Source: Prochlorococcus sp. AG-402-O16
GTDB taxonomy: Bacteria > Cyanobacteriota > Cyanobacteriia > PCC-6307 > Cyanobiaceae
Assembly: GCA_003216415.1 (NCBI GenBank)
Contig: QCIY01000006.1
Span: 1 to 64,000 of the forward strand
Reading direction: 5' to 3'
Length of the DNA stretch: 64,000 bases
Shown here in pieces: positions 10,074 to 19,685 of the stretch. Every line of letters begins with the position of its first letter. The stretch's first letter is position 1. Position numbers and translations under genes: made by a program. Under the pieces are notes generated by a model, which was not told the origin of the DNA, ran no database searches, and saw only the letters and a list, made by a program, of their open reading frames with translations.

Positions 10074-10379
10074 TTGCTTAAAAATTTCCAAGTTTTTCTG
10101 GCAGAACAAAAATATTTGATAGAATTTCTAGTTAATACATATTTTAAATTTGAAATAATGCATGTTCTTCGCCGAAATTTAAATTTTTTTATTTTTTTAT
10201 TTTTAATATCTCTAAATTTCAATAATTATTCGTATGCGCATATGAGGGGTACATTTTCTTCTGCTAAGGACGCTAAAAATAAATCTTTAGAACTTGGTTG
10301 CCAAGGAATACATAAGAACAAAGATAAATGGCTTCCATGCAAAAACGAAAAAGAATTACATTTATACTTGAGAAAATAG
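10074..10379 (+). CDS. DUF3721-like secreted protein
   Basis: SAKDAKNKSLELGCQGIHKNKDKWLPCKNEKELHLYL; true start likely the internal MHVLRRN signal peptide (about 10158). Confidence 0.65.
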   Translation: MLKNFQVFLAEQKYLIEFLVNTYFKFEIMHVLRRNLNFFIFLFLISLNFNNYSYAHMRGTFSSAKDAKNKSLELGCQGIHKNKDKWLPCKNEKELHLYLRK

Positions 10380-10640
10380 ATGAAAAAATTAAAACCTAAT
10401 AAAAGAAAAATTCATAGAAAAGTAGCAGCAATCTCTGCAATCCCTTTATTAATTACTATTATATCGGGGACTATCTATAGTTTTCTTCAACCATTAGGAA
10501 TAGATGTTTTTTGGTTAATCAAATGGCATATAGGAAATTTTGGCATTATTAATTTGCAACCTTTTTATTCGATATTTCTAGGTATTACATCTATAGTCTC
10601 TGTAATATCAGGAGTTAGATTATTACAAAAAAATTCCTAG
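10380..10640 (+). CDS. PepSY-associated-TM-like membrane protein (short)
   Basis: KIHRKVAAISAIPLLITIISGTIYSFLQ.. WHIGNF; starts immediately after the preceding stop. Confidence 0.5.
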   Translation: MKKLKPNKRKIHRKVAAISAIPLLITIISGTIYSFLQPLGIDVFWLIKWHIGNFGIINLQPFYSIFLGITSIVSVISGVRLLQKNS

Positions 10641-10665
10641 ATTTAGAATAATAAAAAATAAGAAT

Positions 10666-10890
10666 TTAATTAATACTACTCGCTCCACCACTAACTAAGA
10701 AAATTATCGCTCCAAGTGCCATAGTAACTACTCCCATGTAAGGATATTTTTTAAGTCTTGATTTAGTAATTGGAAACCAAGAAAAATATCTATCAGAATT
10801 ACTTACTTTAACTTTTTTTTGTCTAGGTGGTAAACCTAATTCTTCTCGTCTTTTAGCTTCACCCACAATTTTAATTGATTTATTTATCAA
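10666..10890 (-). CDS. DUF2839-like protein
   Basis: (V/M)GEAKRREELGLPPRQK motif plus C-terminal TM; probable GTG start at 10866. Confidence 0.7.
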   Translation of the reverse strand: MINKSIKIVGEAKRREELGLPPRQKKVKVSNSDRYFSWFPITKSRLKKYPYMGVVTMALGAIIFLVSGGASSIN

Positions 10891-10969
10891 TATTAAAAAT
10901 TAAGTTCATCGCCTGCGAGTTTTTTATTAAAAAAAATACTACTTTTTATAAAGATAAATTATTTAAAAT

Positions 10970-11116
10970 TTATTTAGCCTTTTTTAAATATAGATTTTTT
11001 GTATTTGCCTGATCTGATGTAAATAACAAAATTAATATCGTTCCAACTAAAAACGAAAAAATCATTGTTAAACCAACAACCTCAACCATCTCACTAGGCA
11101 GATAATTTAGAAACAT
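10970..11116 (-). CDS. tiny single-TM hypothetical protein
   Basis: manual translation MFLNYLPSEMVEVVGLTMIFSFLVGTILILLFTSDQANTKNLYLKKAK*. Confidence 0.45.
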   Translation of the reverse strand: MFLNYLPSEMVEVVGLTMIFSFLVGTILILLFTSDQANTKNLYLKKAK

Positions 11117-11268
11117 AATTAATAGATCTCTTATTTTAAACTTAGCAATTGTATTTGTTATGTAAAGTAGTTATTCCTCCTTAAACTTCGAAAAGAAATT
11201 AGTTGGACTCTATGATGTTTATTTAATTATATTCGAGATAAGTCTTGAATTAATCTATCAAAATTTTA

Positions 11269-11559
11269 TTACTTAGCTATTCCTAATTTCTTAAGCAATT
11301 TAAGGTATGGTAAGGCCCAATTACCAAAGGTAAAAGAGATTGTCGTATCTTTTGTAATTGGCAATAATGTTTTAGAACGTAGGGAGACTAATTTTGAGAA
11401 TTGCTTAATAGTCTCTGCCTCTAGATTATCAATATAAAATTTATTTTGAGCACCTCGGTATTTCTTCTGGGGCAAATAATTTTCAATGAACCATAAGACT
11501 TGATCTAATTTTGATTTATTGGATGAGTCATTAAATTGTCTATATTTCTTTTTAAACAT
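11269..11559 (-). CDS. hypothetical protein
   Basis: 96-aa ORF. Confidence 0.5.
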   Translation of the reverse strand: MFKKKYRQFNDSSNKSKLDQVLWFIENYLPQKKYRGAQNKFYIDNLEAETIKQFSKLVSLRSKTLLPITKDTTISFTFGNWALPYLKLLKKLGIAK

Positions 11560-11694
11560 ATTTATTCTCTTCTTAATTTCTAAATTAAATTTGCCATTTA
11601 TATATTTGAACGCAATAGTAAAAACATCAAAATTATGTTATTTTTACAATTCAGGATCGAAAAAAAAATTATTTAAAATTAAGTTATTTTTATA

Positions 11695-11964
11695 TTAAAA
11701 AAAAAGAGGGTTGGGCACCCCTTTTTTTGATGAATTACAAATAAGAAACTGATTTTTAGAGTCTTTCAATTGCATTTCTTTTTTTGTTTGCCTGGTTCTT
11801 TCTTCAAAGACAGATCTACTGTATGGAATCACTTCTCCATTTTTAGTCTCCAAAATTTGGGCTTTATAAAGCCTAATGGCCCTATTCATTTTTTCTCTTA
11901 TTTGTAATAGGTTATTAATGGTCATTTGCAGTAATGTGAATCTGGTTCCATATTCCCATTTCAT
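11695..11964 (-). CDS. hypothetical protein
   Basis: 89-aa ORF with coding-like composition (INNLLQIREKMNRAIRLYKAQILETKNGEVIPYSRS). Confidence 0.5.
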   Translation of the reverse strand: MKWEYGTRFTLLQMTINNLLQIREKMNRAIRLYKAQILETKNGEVIPYSRSVFEERTRQTKKEMQLKDSKNQFLICNSSKKGVPNPLFF

Positions 11965-12107
11965 ACATCCAGAGATATAAACTTGGATGAACTTTAATGA
12001 ACAAAAATATCTGCAAAAACTTAAACCGAGAGTGATTTTTACTATTTTTCTTTTTTTTTAATAAATATATAATTAATAGGAAAAATAAGCTTTTAATATT
12101 AAGTGAA

Positions 12108-12434
12108 TTAGTATAAGAAAATTGATTGCGAGCCATCATTATTATCTTCAATCAATATTTTTTTATTTGGAAAAAGTTCTGATAATATTCTTTTCAAATT
12201 TGAATTTTCTGAAGGAATAATATTATCCATATTTTTTTTATTAATTTTCCAATTTTCATCGACAAATAGTTCATTATCAAAACTGTTTTTAGTTTCGATT
12301 GAGGCCTTAGTTAGAATTTTAAGGAGCAATTCAGAATCATAATCTCTAAATTGTTCAGGATTATCTTTGAAATTTTTAATCATTAATGAGAAATCTAATG
12401 TTTCTAAATCTTGCTTGAAATTTTTTTCTAACAC
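12108..12434 (-). CDS. hypothetical protein
   Basis: 108-aa ORF. Confidence 0.55.
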   Translation of the reverse strand: MLEKNFKQDLETLDFSLMIKNFKDNPEQFRDYDSELLLKILTKASIETKNSFDNELFVDENWKINKKNMDNIIPSENSNLKRILSELFPNKKILIEDNNDGSQSIFLY

Positions 12435-12605
12435 AAGGTATTAATTACCTAAAAATTTCTTTCCAATAAAAAAATTAGAATGAAATTAACACCCGAGTAT
12501 TAATAAAATTTTTTAAAATTGCTAATGCTGATATTTAAAAAGATTAATCAATAATTTACACCTTTTATTAACTTGTTAAATTTCAAATAAGAGATATTTA
12601 AGTCT

Positions 12606-12737
12606 ATGCCAAGAGTAATTAATAAAAGAATAAGATTTTTAAGATGGTTGAACTCAGGAATGATATTGCCATTTGTTTTTATGGCTACCTCTTCGTCTAT
12701 TATTCTTTACGGATTTTTATATTTTCTAATAAAATAG
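12606..12737 (+). CDS. tiny single-TM hypothetical protein
   Basis: manual translation MPRVINKRIRFLRWLNSGMILPFVFMATSSSIILYGFLYFLIK*. Confidence 0.45.
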   Translation: MPRVINKRIRFLRWLNSGMILPFVFMATSSSIILYGFLYFLIK

Positions 12738-12746
12738 TTTTCTAAT

Positions 12747-12884
12747 TTAAGCAGCTAAGTTTTCATCAGATTTTGATATAATCATTGCAGCTTTTTTTAA
12801 TAAACTAACTACTTCTTTTCTTCCAACAGCATTATCAGCTTGACGCATTACTTCAGAATACTTTTTATTTATTTTTTTTTTCAT
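12747..12884 (-). CDS. hypothetical 45-aa protein
   Basis: manual translation MKKKINKKYSEVMRQADNAVGRKEVVSLLKKAAMIISKSDENLAA*. Confidence 0.5.
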   Translation of the reverse strand: MKKKINKKYSEVMRQADNAVGRKEVVSLLKKAAMIISKSDENLAA

Positions 12885-13082
12885 AAAAATTTTAAGTTAA
12901 TCCAAAATTACATCAATAAAGGTTGTTGTCAATCGTAAATAAGGCTAATATATTTTTTGTCATCATTTATTTTAAACTTTTTTGTGCATTTTCTTACCCT
13001 GAAATTTTTTTTAAATAATGATTCCAAAGAAGCATAAATATTTCAAATCTATATTATGGATTATTATTTAAATAAGCAATCC

Positions 13083-13331
13083 TTATAACGAAACAATCTT
13101 AAAGGATTTAAAAACATAAAATAAACCTCCGATTAGGATCAATATTGCGGCTCCATAAAAAAGAAAAGGGATAATTGGATATTTATATAATGTAGACCTA
13201 ACTTTTTGTTGTATGGCTTTTTTATCGAGTTGAGGTAACTTTATATCATTAGTTTTTTCTCTTGGCGGAATTCCTAAATTTTTCCTTCTTTTTGCTTCGC
13301 CCATAATTAATAATGAGTTATTCCCATACAT
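13083..13331 (-). CDS. DUF2839-like protein
   Basis: MGEAKRRKNLGIPPREK motif plus TM; probable start at 13304. Confidence 0.75.
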   Translation of the reverse strand: MYGNNSLLIMGEAKRRKNLGIPPREKTNDIKLPQLDKKAIQQKVRSTLYKYPIIPFLFYGAAILILIGGLFYVFKSFKIVSL

Positions 13332-13499
13332 TTTAAATAGTTATTATCAGCAAAATCTAAATTTTGATTCTATTCTTCACGAGATGTTTCTAAGAGATTT
13401 TAAATCTTTTTCAAATATTGCATAGATAGTAAAAAATAATGAACAATTATCACACTATTTGGCTTTATAATTTTTTTATCTATTATCTATAATTATCAA

Positions 13500-13697
13500 A
13501 TGATAAGTTCTATTAATTTAAACCATTTGCCTATTCAGGATTTAGTTGTTTCGGGGTTAATTATATTTATTATGTCGACAATTATCGCCAATATTTATAA
13601 CCCTTTATTAGGAGTACTTTATGCATTTGGAAATATATTTACTCTTACTTTTTTAAGTTGGCTATACAGAGAAACTTGGAGTGATCCAAGTAAATAG
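13500..13697 (+). CDS. small membrane protein
   Basis: 65-aa ORF with two hydrophobic segments. Confidence 0.5.
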   Translation: MISSINLNHLPIQDLVVSGLIIFIMSTIIANIYNPLLGVLYAFGNIFTLTFLSWLYRETWSDPSK

Positions 13698-14000
13698 ATC
13701 TGATACAAAAAAAATTAATATACAAAATCTACTTTTGAGGTTTTAACTTTGAAGAATATTTTAAATTTACAATGTACGTTGCTAAAAGAGATAGTATCAT
13801 AAAAAATAATAAGCTCTCCAAAGTAGATTGAGGCATAACCATAATTAGTGCAAATAAATAATATATTCCTAGAGAAACGAATTCTGATAAAAAATCAACC
13901 CTTTAATAATTTTTTATTTTCAAATTAATAAAATTTATACTGATTAAAAAAAATAAGCAAAAATTCTTAAATCTTGAATTAATTGATATTTAAATAGTTT

Positions 14001-14357
14001 TTAATTCGATAAATATTTTTCTGCCCTCCTTAAGGCTTTTATAGCTCCTTTATAATCCAGATTTTTTAATTTTTCTTTACTTTTATTTTTTAACAATTTC
14101 ACTAGTTCATTTCTCTTTATTTGATCAATTTTTAACTTATGATCGAATATAAGATCAAATTTTTGGGAATATAAGCTAGATAATTCTTTTCTATATTTAT
14201 CAATAATTATTTCATCACAATATTTAGATTTTAATATTGCATCAGCCTTCATTTTGTCGTATATAGCTCCTTTGAAATTTCCTAACTTAAATTTTTTTTC
14301 ACTTGATCTAGTTAGCTTAATAAGATTTTCCAATACCAAATCAACAGTATCTTCCAT
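14001..14357 (-). CDS. TPR-like hypothetical protein
   Basis: KKFKLGNFKGAIYDKMKADAI and KNLDYKGAIKALRRAEKYL half-repeats. Confidence 0.5.
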   Translation of the reverse strand: MEDTVDLVLENLIKLTRSSEKKFKLGNFKGAIYDKMKADAILKSKYCDEIIIDKYRKELSSLYSQKFDLIFDHKLKIDQIKRNELVKLLKNKSKEKLKNLDYKGAIKALRRAEKYLSN

Positions 14358-14441
14358 TTTTTTATCTTACTTTGAATTAATCCTATCAGAATACTGAGAA
14401 ATCAACTCTTTTTTCTTAAAACTCAAAAAACTGAATAATTT

Positions 14442-14741
14442 TTAACCAATAACAAGTCCTTTTTCAAGAAGTAAATCAAAAACCTCCACACTTTTTGTCT
14501 TCCCTGATTTGGGTGGCTTATGCAAATCTAATATTTCAGCAAGGCACATAATCCAATAAGTATCCTTTTTTAAATTAAGACATTCACAAATATGGGATGG
14601 AGCCGATTTGAAACAACCAAATTCTCTTGATATATTAATGTTCATGATTTGAGCTTCAAGTTCCAGACTTAAGAGTTCTATTTCTTGCTCAGAAAGGGGG
14701 GTCCCAAAAGAATATGATTCAATTAACAGTTGATAATTCAT
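14442..14741 (-). CDS. hypothetical protein, paralogue of 17765..18055
   Basis: shared pattern ICxxLxLxxxxxWxxCxAxxLDxxxPxxxGxxxVxxFxxLL. Confidence 0.65.
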   Translation of the reverse strand: MNYQLLIESYSFGTPLSEQEIELLSLELEAQIMNINISREFGCFKSAPSHICECLNLKKDTYWIMCLAEILDLHKPPKSGKTKSVEVFDLLLEKGLVIG

Positions 14742-14871
14742 AAAAAATTAAATTTTCACTAATATCTAAATCAAATATCATAGATAAAAACCAACCCTAC
14801 TGAAATCAATATAAAATAAAGTTAGTTGTTTATTTAAGTAATTACAACTCAAACAAGAATAGATTTAAACA

Positions 14872-16578
14872 TTGATGACAAGGAAATCTGATTCATTAGA
14901 AGGAAAGATTACAGAAAATTTTTCTGAATTTGCTCAACTATCTGACTATTCTTTTATGAATTCTCTTAAAGCAGATCCCCAATCAACAAAAGATGGAAAT
15001 GATCATAAGCCACGTTCAGTTTACTCAGGCCATTACGTACCAGTTGTTCCAAAAGCGATCCCAGAACCAGAATATATTTTACACAGCAACAAACTTTTTA
15101 AAGAACTTGGACTAAGCTCAGATCTTACAAAAGACCAAAATTTTTGTCGGTTTTTCTCAGGTGATATATCTGTAGCTGATTATCCGATGAGTCCGGTTGG
15201 TTGGGCAACAGGTTATGCATTGTCAATTTATGGTACTGAATATACCCAACAATGTCCTTTTGGGACTGGCAATGGTTATGGCGATGGCAGAGCAATTTCT
15301 GTATTTGAAGGTTTATTCAATGGGAAAAGGATGGAGATGCAACTAAAAGGAGGAGGTCCAACTCCCTACTGTCGTGGAGCAGATGGTAGGGCTGTATTAC
15401 GTTCTAGCATTCGAGAGTTTCTTGCACAGGAATTTATGGATGCCTTGGGAATCCCTACATCAAGATCTTTAACACTTTTTGTCTCACGATCAGAAATAGT
15501 AAGAAGGCCATGGTATTCCAAAGGCTCCAAATATTTTGAACCTGACATTATGATCGATAATCAAGCGGCAATTACTACGAGAGTCGCTCCATCGTTTTTA
15601 CGAGTTGGACAGCTTGAACTTTTTGCAAGACGAGTTCGTAATAATGCTCATGATCAGGCACTTAATGAACTGAAAATGATAGTTCAACACCTTATAGATA
15701 GAAATTATAAAGATGAAATTGAAAATAAGATTTCACTTGAAAGTAAGGTAATAAAAGTGGCTACATTATATAGATCGAGACTTATATCTCTTGTTGCCAA
15801 CTGGATGCGAGTTGGTTATTGCCAGGGCAACTTCAATAGTGATAATTGTGCTGCTGGAGGCTTCACCCTCGACTATGGCCCTTTTGGATTCTGTGAATTA
15901 TTTGATCCAAGATTCCAGCCATGGACAGGTGGAGGTGAACATTTCTCATTTTTTAATCAACCTTCTGCTGCGGAGATTAACTTTAAAACATTTTGTTCTT
16001 CTCTTAGTCCATTACTCTCAGAAAGTGGACAAGATCTTGAAAAGCTAGAACAAATCAAAAATGATTTTTCAAATTTAATAGACAAAGAGCTGAAAAAAAT
16101 GTGGGCAAACAAGCTTGGTTTAGAACATTACAACGAAACTCTTATTAATGAATTTTTTAATCTAATGTTCATTTCAAAAGCAGACTATACAATTTTATTC
16201 CGTAAACTATCTGATATGCCTGATAACTTAGATTCTTTAAAATACAGTTTCTATTTACCAATTAATGATGAGCTTAAGAATAGATGGGAAGTCTGGCTTA
16301 AAAACTGGCAATCAATTTTGAAGAAAGGGGCAAATGTTAAATCAAAATCTGCATCAATGAAATCTCTTAATCCAGTTTATACATGGCGCGAATGGATGGT
16401 CGTTACTGCATATGAAGAGGCTGAAAAAAATAATTACGACAAAATAAAGGAGTTGCAGACTGTTTTTAGCAATCCATATAAAGAACAATCATCAGAAATA
16501 GATCAAAAATATAATAGATTAAAACCAAGCCAGTATTTTAACTATGGAGGCGTTTCACACTACAGCTGTTCTTCGTAA
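14872..16578 (+). CDS. selO: protein adenylyltransferase SelO (YdiU/UPF0061 family)
   Basis: SVYSGHYVPVVP, QLKGGGPTPYCRGADGRAVLRSSIREFLAQE, NWMRVGYCQGNFNSDN, DYGPFGF. Confidence 0.92.
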   Translation: MMTRKSDSLEGKITENFSEFAQLSDYSFMNSLKADPQSTKDGNDHKPRSVYSGHYVPVVPKAIPEPEYILHSNKLFKELGLSSDLTKDQNFCRFFSGDISVADYPMSPVGWATGYALSIYGTEYTQQCPFGTGNGYGDGRAISVFEGLFNGKRMEMQLKGGGPTPYCRGADGRAVLRSSIREFLAQEFMDALGIPTSRSLTLFVSRSEIVRRPWYSKGSKYFEPDIMIDNQAAITTRVAPSFLRVGQLELFARRVRNNAHDQALNELKMIVQHLIDRNYKDEIENKISLESKVIKVATLYRSRLISLVANWMRVGYCQGNFNSDNCAAGGFTLDYGPFGFCELFDPRFQPWTGGGEHFSFFNQPSAAEINFKTFCSSLSPLLSESGQDLEKLEQIKNDFSNLIDKELKKMWANKLGLEHYNETLINEFFNLMFISKADYTILFRKLSDMPDNLDSLKYSFYLPINDELKNRWEVWLKNWQSILKKGANVKSKSASMKSLNPVYTWREWMVVTAYEEAEKNNYDKIKELQTVFSNPYKEQSSEIDQKYNRLKPSQYFNYGGVSHYSCSS

Positions 16579-16624
16579 TAATTTCATATCCTAAAAAATC
16601 AAATGACTAATCTAGAGAATAATC

Positions 16625-17065
16625 TTATTTATTAATAGTTGTGGGCATCCCAACTACTGATATAACTCCTACATGAAGTATAACCGCCTTCTTCCCAATA
16701 TTTTTAACGTAGTGGGCATCTCCATTATTACTTTCCACAAATGAATCCCCTGCCTTAAAAAAATTAATTTGTTCACCCCTGACATGTTTTAATCTGCCTC
16801 TGGTGACATGAATCAACATCGGGGAAGGATGCGTATGAATTGGGGTTTTCAATCCTGCCGGAATCTTGACTTTTAAGAGTCTTAATTCAGGCTTACCATC
16901 AAGATAATTAAAATTTTTGCCACTTAATCCTTTTGAAGTTTGAATAAGAGGAATTACCTCAATCTTTTCTTGTGCAAGAGAAAATTGTGGAAGAATTAAA
17001 GTCCCAAGAAAAAAGAAACAAAAGGGGATAAAATTTTTTAATCTCATTAGATATTTGTGTTGCAC
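16625..17065 (-). CDS. secreted cupin-domain protein
   Basis: signal peptide; PIHTHPSPMLIHVTRGRLKHVRGEQ..FKAGDSFVESNNGDAHYVKN. Confidence 0.85.
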   Translation of the reverse strand: MQHKYLMRLKNFIPFCFFFLGTLILPQFSLAQEKIEVIPLIQTSKGLSGKNFNYLDGKPELRLLKVKIPAGLKTPIHTHPSPMLIHVTRGRLKHVRGEQINFFKAGDSFVESNNGDAHYVKNIGKKAVILHVGVISVVGMPTTINK

Positions 17066-17101
17066 TAATAATAGATGGTTTTCAAAAAATAATTAACTAA
17101 T

Positions 17102-17263
17102 TTATTTTTTATATAACCTCTCTAATTGCTTAATTTCCTCTCTTAAATCGCTACCTCTCTTATTTAATTTATTATTCTTAATTATTATTGGTATGATCCA
17201 CCAAGCTTGAAGACCTAAAAGGATAAATACTAGAATTAACAAATCAAAAGTACCAGGCCTCAT
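17102..17263 (-). CDS. tiny single-TM hypothetical protein
   Basis: manual translation MRPGTFDLLILVFILLGLQAWWIIPIIIKNNKLNKRGSDLREEIKQLERLYKK*. Confidence 0.55.
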   Translation of the reverse strand: MRPGTFDLLILVFILLGLQAWWIIPIIIKNNKLNKRGSDLREEIKQLERLYKK

Positions 17264-17335
17264 TTAATAAATAAGTGATTTTTTTATAATGTTATTCTAA
17301 AAGTTATTAGACAGTCATGAGATATTTATATATTT

Positions 17336-17518
17336 TTAGGCTGCCTCTAATTCAATATTAAGTTCAATACCTTTAGAAATGATCGCTTTTTTAAAATCAA
17401 TAAGTTTGTAAATTATTCTTTGTTTCTCCTGATCAGTTTTATAGATATCCTCTACAACCTCCTGTATTGCAAGCGTTACTTTTTGAAGTTTGATTTCTAA
17501 ATCTTCCCTGTAATTCAT
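17336..17518 (-). CDS. hypothetical 60-aa protein
   Basis: ORF with helical composition. Confidence 0.5.
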   Translation of the reverse strand: MNYREDLEIKLQKVTLAIQEVVEDIYKTDQEKQRIIYKLIDFKKAIISKGIELNIELEAA

Positions 17519-17683
17519 ATGTTGAATAAAAGTCTCTTTTTATTAAAAAACAAAATAATTTTTAGTAAATGAGTACTTTACCTTAAAAGGACTGACAGTA
17601 AAACAAGCAACAAAATTAAAAAATAAATATGCTAAATACTTAATTATTAAGTCTCTTAATGATTGAAAGCCGACCTAAAATGA

Positions 17684-17707
17684 GGAGCAATTAGCTCCTT
17701 TTTTTTT
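17684..17707 (+). terminator. intrinsic terminator
   Basis: AGGAGC-AATTA-GCTCCT followed by T7. Confidence 0.75.
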
Positions 17708-17764
17708 ATCTTGCTATATAAGTAATAAGGGATGATTTAACTTCTTAACATTTCATAGAATATT

Positions 17765-18055
17765 TTGGAATTAACTGAACTAATAAAGGATTACATAGCC
17801 ACAGAATTATTATCAAGTATTGAACTCGATTTTCTAGAGGGAGAATTATGGGAGACCACTCAACATATCTCCGAAATAAATACAGTTATCATAGCTCCAA
17901 AAAATATATGTAAGAAATTAGATCTAGATGAAAAATCTTGTTGGCAATTATGTTGTGCTGCTGTTCTTGACTCCTCAAGACCATTAAATAATGGACAAAA
18001 ACGAGTTGATGATTTTATAAAATTAATTAATCGATATGAAATTAGCTACTTATAA
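17765..18055 (+). CDS. hypothetical protein, paralogue of 14442..14741
   Basis: 96-aa ORF; NICKKLDLDEKSCWQLCCAAVLDSSRPLNNGQKRVDDFIKLI. Confidence 0.65.
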   Translation: MELTELIKDYIATELLSSIELDFLEGELWETTQHISEINTVIIAPKNICKKLDLDEKSCWQLCCAAVLDSSRPLNNGQKRVDDFIKLINRYEISYL

Positions 18056-18070
18056 AGATAAGAAGACTCA

Positions 18071-18367
18071 ATGAAAAATTTAATTATTGCATCAATCCTT
18101 TTTTTTATACCTCTAGGAGGACTTGCTGATGAAAGGCAAAGAGAAATTGAGTATGAAGCTATAAACCTTGTTATTAAAAAATATGGAAAAGGCTTAGATA
18201 ACAGATTAAAAGGAACTGGATTAAAGCCCAGTTATAGAAGTTGGTATGAGAATGATTGCTTTGTAAGCATTGCTGCAGGTACATACCAAGAATATACTTG
18301 GTCGGCAATGGAGTGGTTTAGCGTTAATGTCTGTTCTGAATCAGCTGAAATAATAGAAAATGAATGA
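18071..18367 (+). CDS. secreted hypothetical protein
   Basis: signal peptide MKNLIIASILFFIPLGGLADE. Confidence 0.6.
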   Translation: MKNLIIASILFFIPLGGLADERQREIEYEAINLVIKKYGKGLDNRLKGTGLKPSYRSWYENDCFVSIAAGTYQEYTWSAMEWFSVNVCSESAEIIENE

Positions 18368-18666
18368 AGGAAATAAGAAGTTTAATAGTTTTGCAGCATA
18401 TAGAAATAGAGGTGCCAAGTCTTTTTGAACAATTTGCTAAAGAAAGAGATTTAAAAATAAATACTTAAAATACGAATTGAACTCTTATTAGTTGACGAAC
18501 CAAACTGCAAAGCGTAACAAATTCAAAAAAAAACAATTATTTAATGATAGATGTCACGTTTACGTTACAATTATGTGATAGATATCTTGAAAATAACTTA
18601 ACTTCGCCCCAATACTTTACATTTGTTAATAGTAGTGTTACATTAGTTAACAATTACACAACTTCA

Positions 18667-18873
18667 ATGGCTAATTCAAACATTACTACTGAATCAGGTG
18701 GTAGGCAGAACATGTTTCCAACTGAGACACGTCCTTACATAGACGAATCTGTTTCATACGACAGCTACCCACAAAATGCAGAAAAAGTTAATGGTCGTTG
18801 GGCAATGATTGGGCTTGTAGCATTAGTAGGTGCTTACGTTTCAACTGGACAAATTATTCCTGGCATTTTTTAA
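18667..18873 (+). CDS. high-light-inducible protein
   Basis: MANSNITTESGG...AEKVNGRWAMIGLVALVGAYVSTGQIIPGIF; internal ATG preferred over the ORF-track start at 18544. Confidence 0.88.
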   Translation: MANSNITTESGGRQNMFPTETRPYIDESVSYDSYPQNAEKVNGRWAMIGLVALVGAYVSTGQIIPGIF

Positions 18874-19133
18874 TGAGTCCACTTTCAGGTTTTTTAGCTG
18901 TAATTGTATTATTTACAGCCACCCTCATTGCTTATTTAACTAAGCAATTTCAAAATGAAAATTTTAACTATTCATCTTCTAATCAAATGAAAAACACAAA
19001 CACAAAAATCAAATCAATCGAAAAAGAAAAAGTTGTTGCTGAAACTCTTAACGGGAGATTCGCAATGCTTGGATTAATTGCTGCTGTTGGAGCATATCTA
19101 ACAACAGGTCAAATAATTCCTGGTTTCGTTTAA
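18873..19133 (+). CDS. high-light-inducible protein with N-terminal TM extension
   Basis: start overlaps previous stop (TAATG); KVVAETLNGRFAMLGLIAAVGAYLTTGQIIPGFV. Confidence 0.85.
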   Translation: MSPLSGFLAVIVLFTATLIAYLTKQFQNENFNYSSSNQMKNTNTKIKSIEKEKVVAETLNGRFAMLGLIAAVGAYLTTGQIIPGFV

Positions 19134-19167
19134 AACTTACTTTTTAATAAATCTACAACTCAAAAAA

Positions 19168-19296
19168 ATGGAAAATTCAAAACCAACTTATTGGCAAAAC
19201 GCCGAGAGAACTAATGGAAGAATGGCAATGATGGGCTTATTTGCATTAGTTGTAAATTATGGTTTATTCGGCTGGATAATTCCTGGAATTTTTTAA
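19168..19296 (+). CDS. short high-light-inducible protein
   Basis: manual translation MENSKPTYWQNAERTNGRMAMMGLFALVVNYGLFGWIIPGIF*. Confidence 0.88.
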   Translation: MENSKPTYWQNAERTNGRMAMMGLFALVVNYGLFGWIIPGIF

Positions 19297-19297
19297 A

Positions 19298-19477
19298 ATG
19301 AATTTAGGCTTACTTTTTCTTAAAGTAAATACTTTAGGAGTCATAACACTTTCTGAACTTGATTGGATAACTAACCATCAATCTGAATTTTCAAGGCTGG
19401 ATATGGCTTTAGTTATTAAAATCGGCCGTCTTATGGATTCCGGAGTGGTGGAAATTGATAATAGATTGCCTGTTTAA
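19298..19477 (+). CDS. small hypothetical protein in hli cluster
   Basis: manual translation MNLGLLFLKVNTLGVITLSELDWITNHQSEFSRLDMALVIKIGRLMDSGVVEIDNRLPV*, one nt after the preceding stop. Confidence 0.65.
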   Translation: MNLGLLFLKVNTLGVITLSELDWITNHQSEFSRLDMALVIKIGRLMDSGVVEIDNRLPV

Positions 19478-19685
19478 TTTTTAAAAATTGATCGTCATGA
19501 GTGTTTGTCAATAGGGATACTGACAAGCACTTTTTTATGAGAAAAAATATTTGTAAAAAAAAGAGATTATTTCTTAGCTAAAAACAATCTCTTAATTACC
19601 TAATTCTTACATGAAAAATTCAAGTAAGCACAAAGATTTTAACTGATTTATTTTTATATTAAATACACAACAATGCTTTTGTTAT

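Noticed and set aside
10016-10222. 68-aa minus-strand ORF overlapping the DUF3721-like gene start
   Set aside because: Antisense to a better supported gene and lysine/arginine-rich shadow composition.
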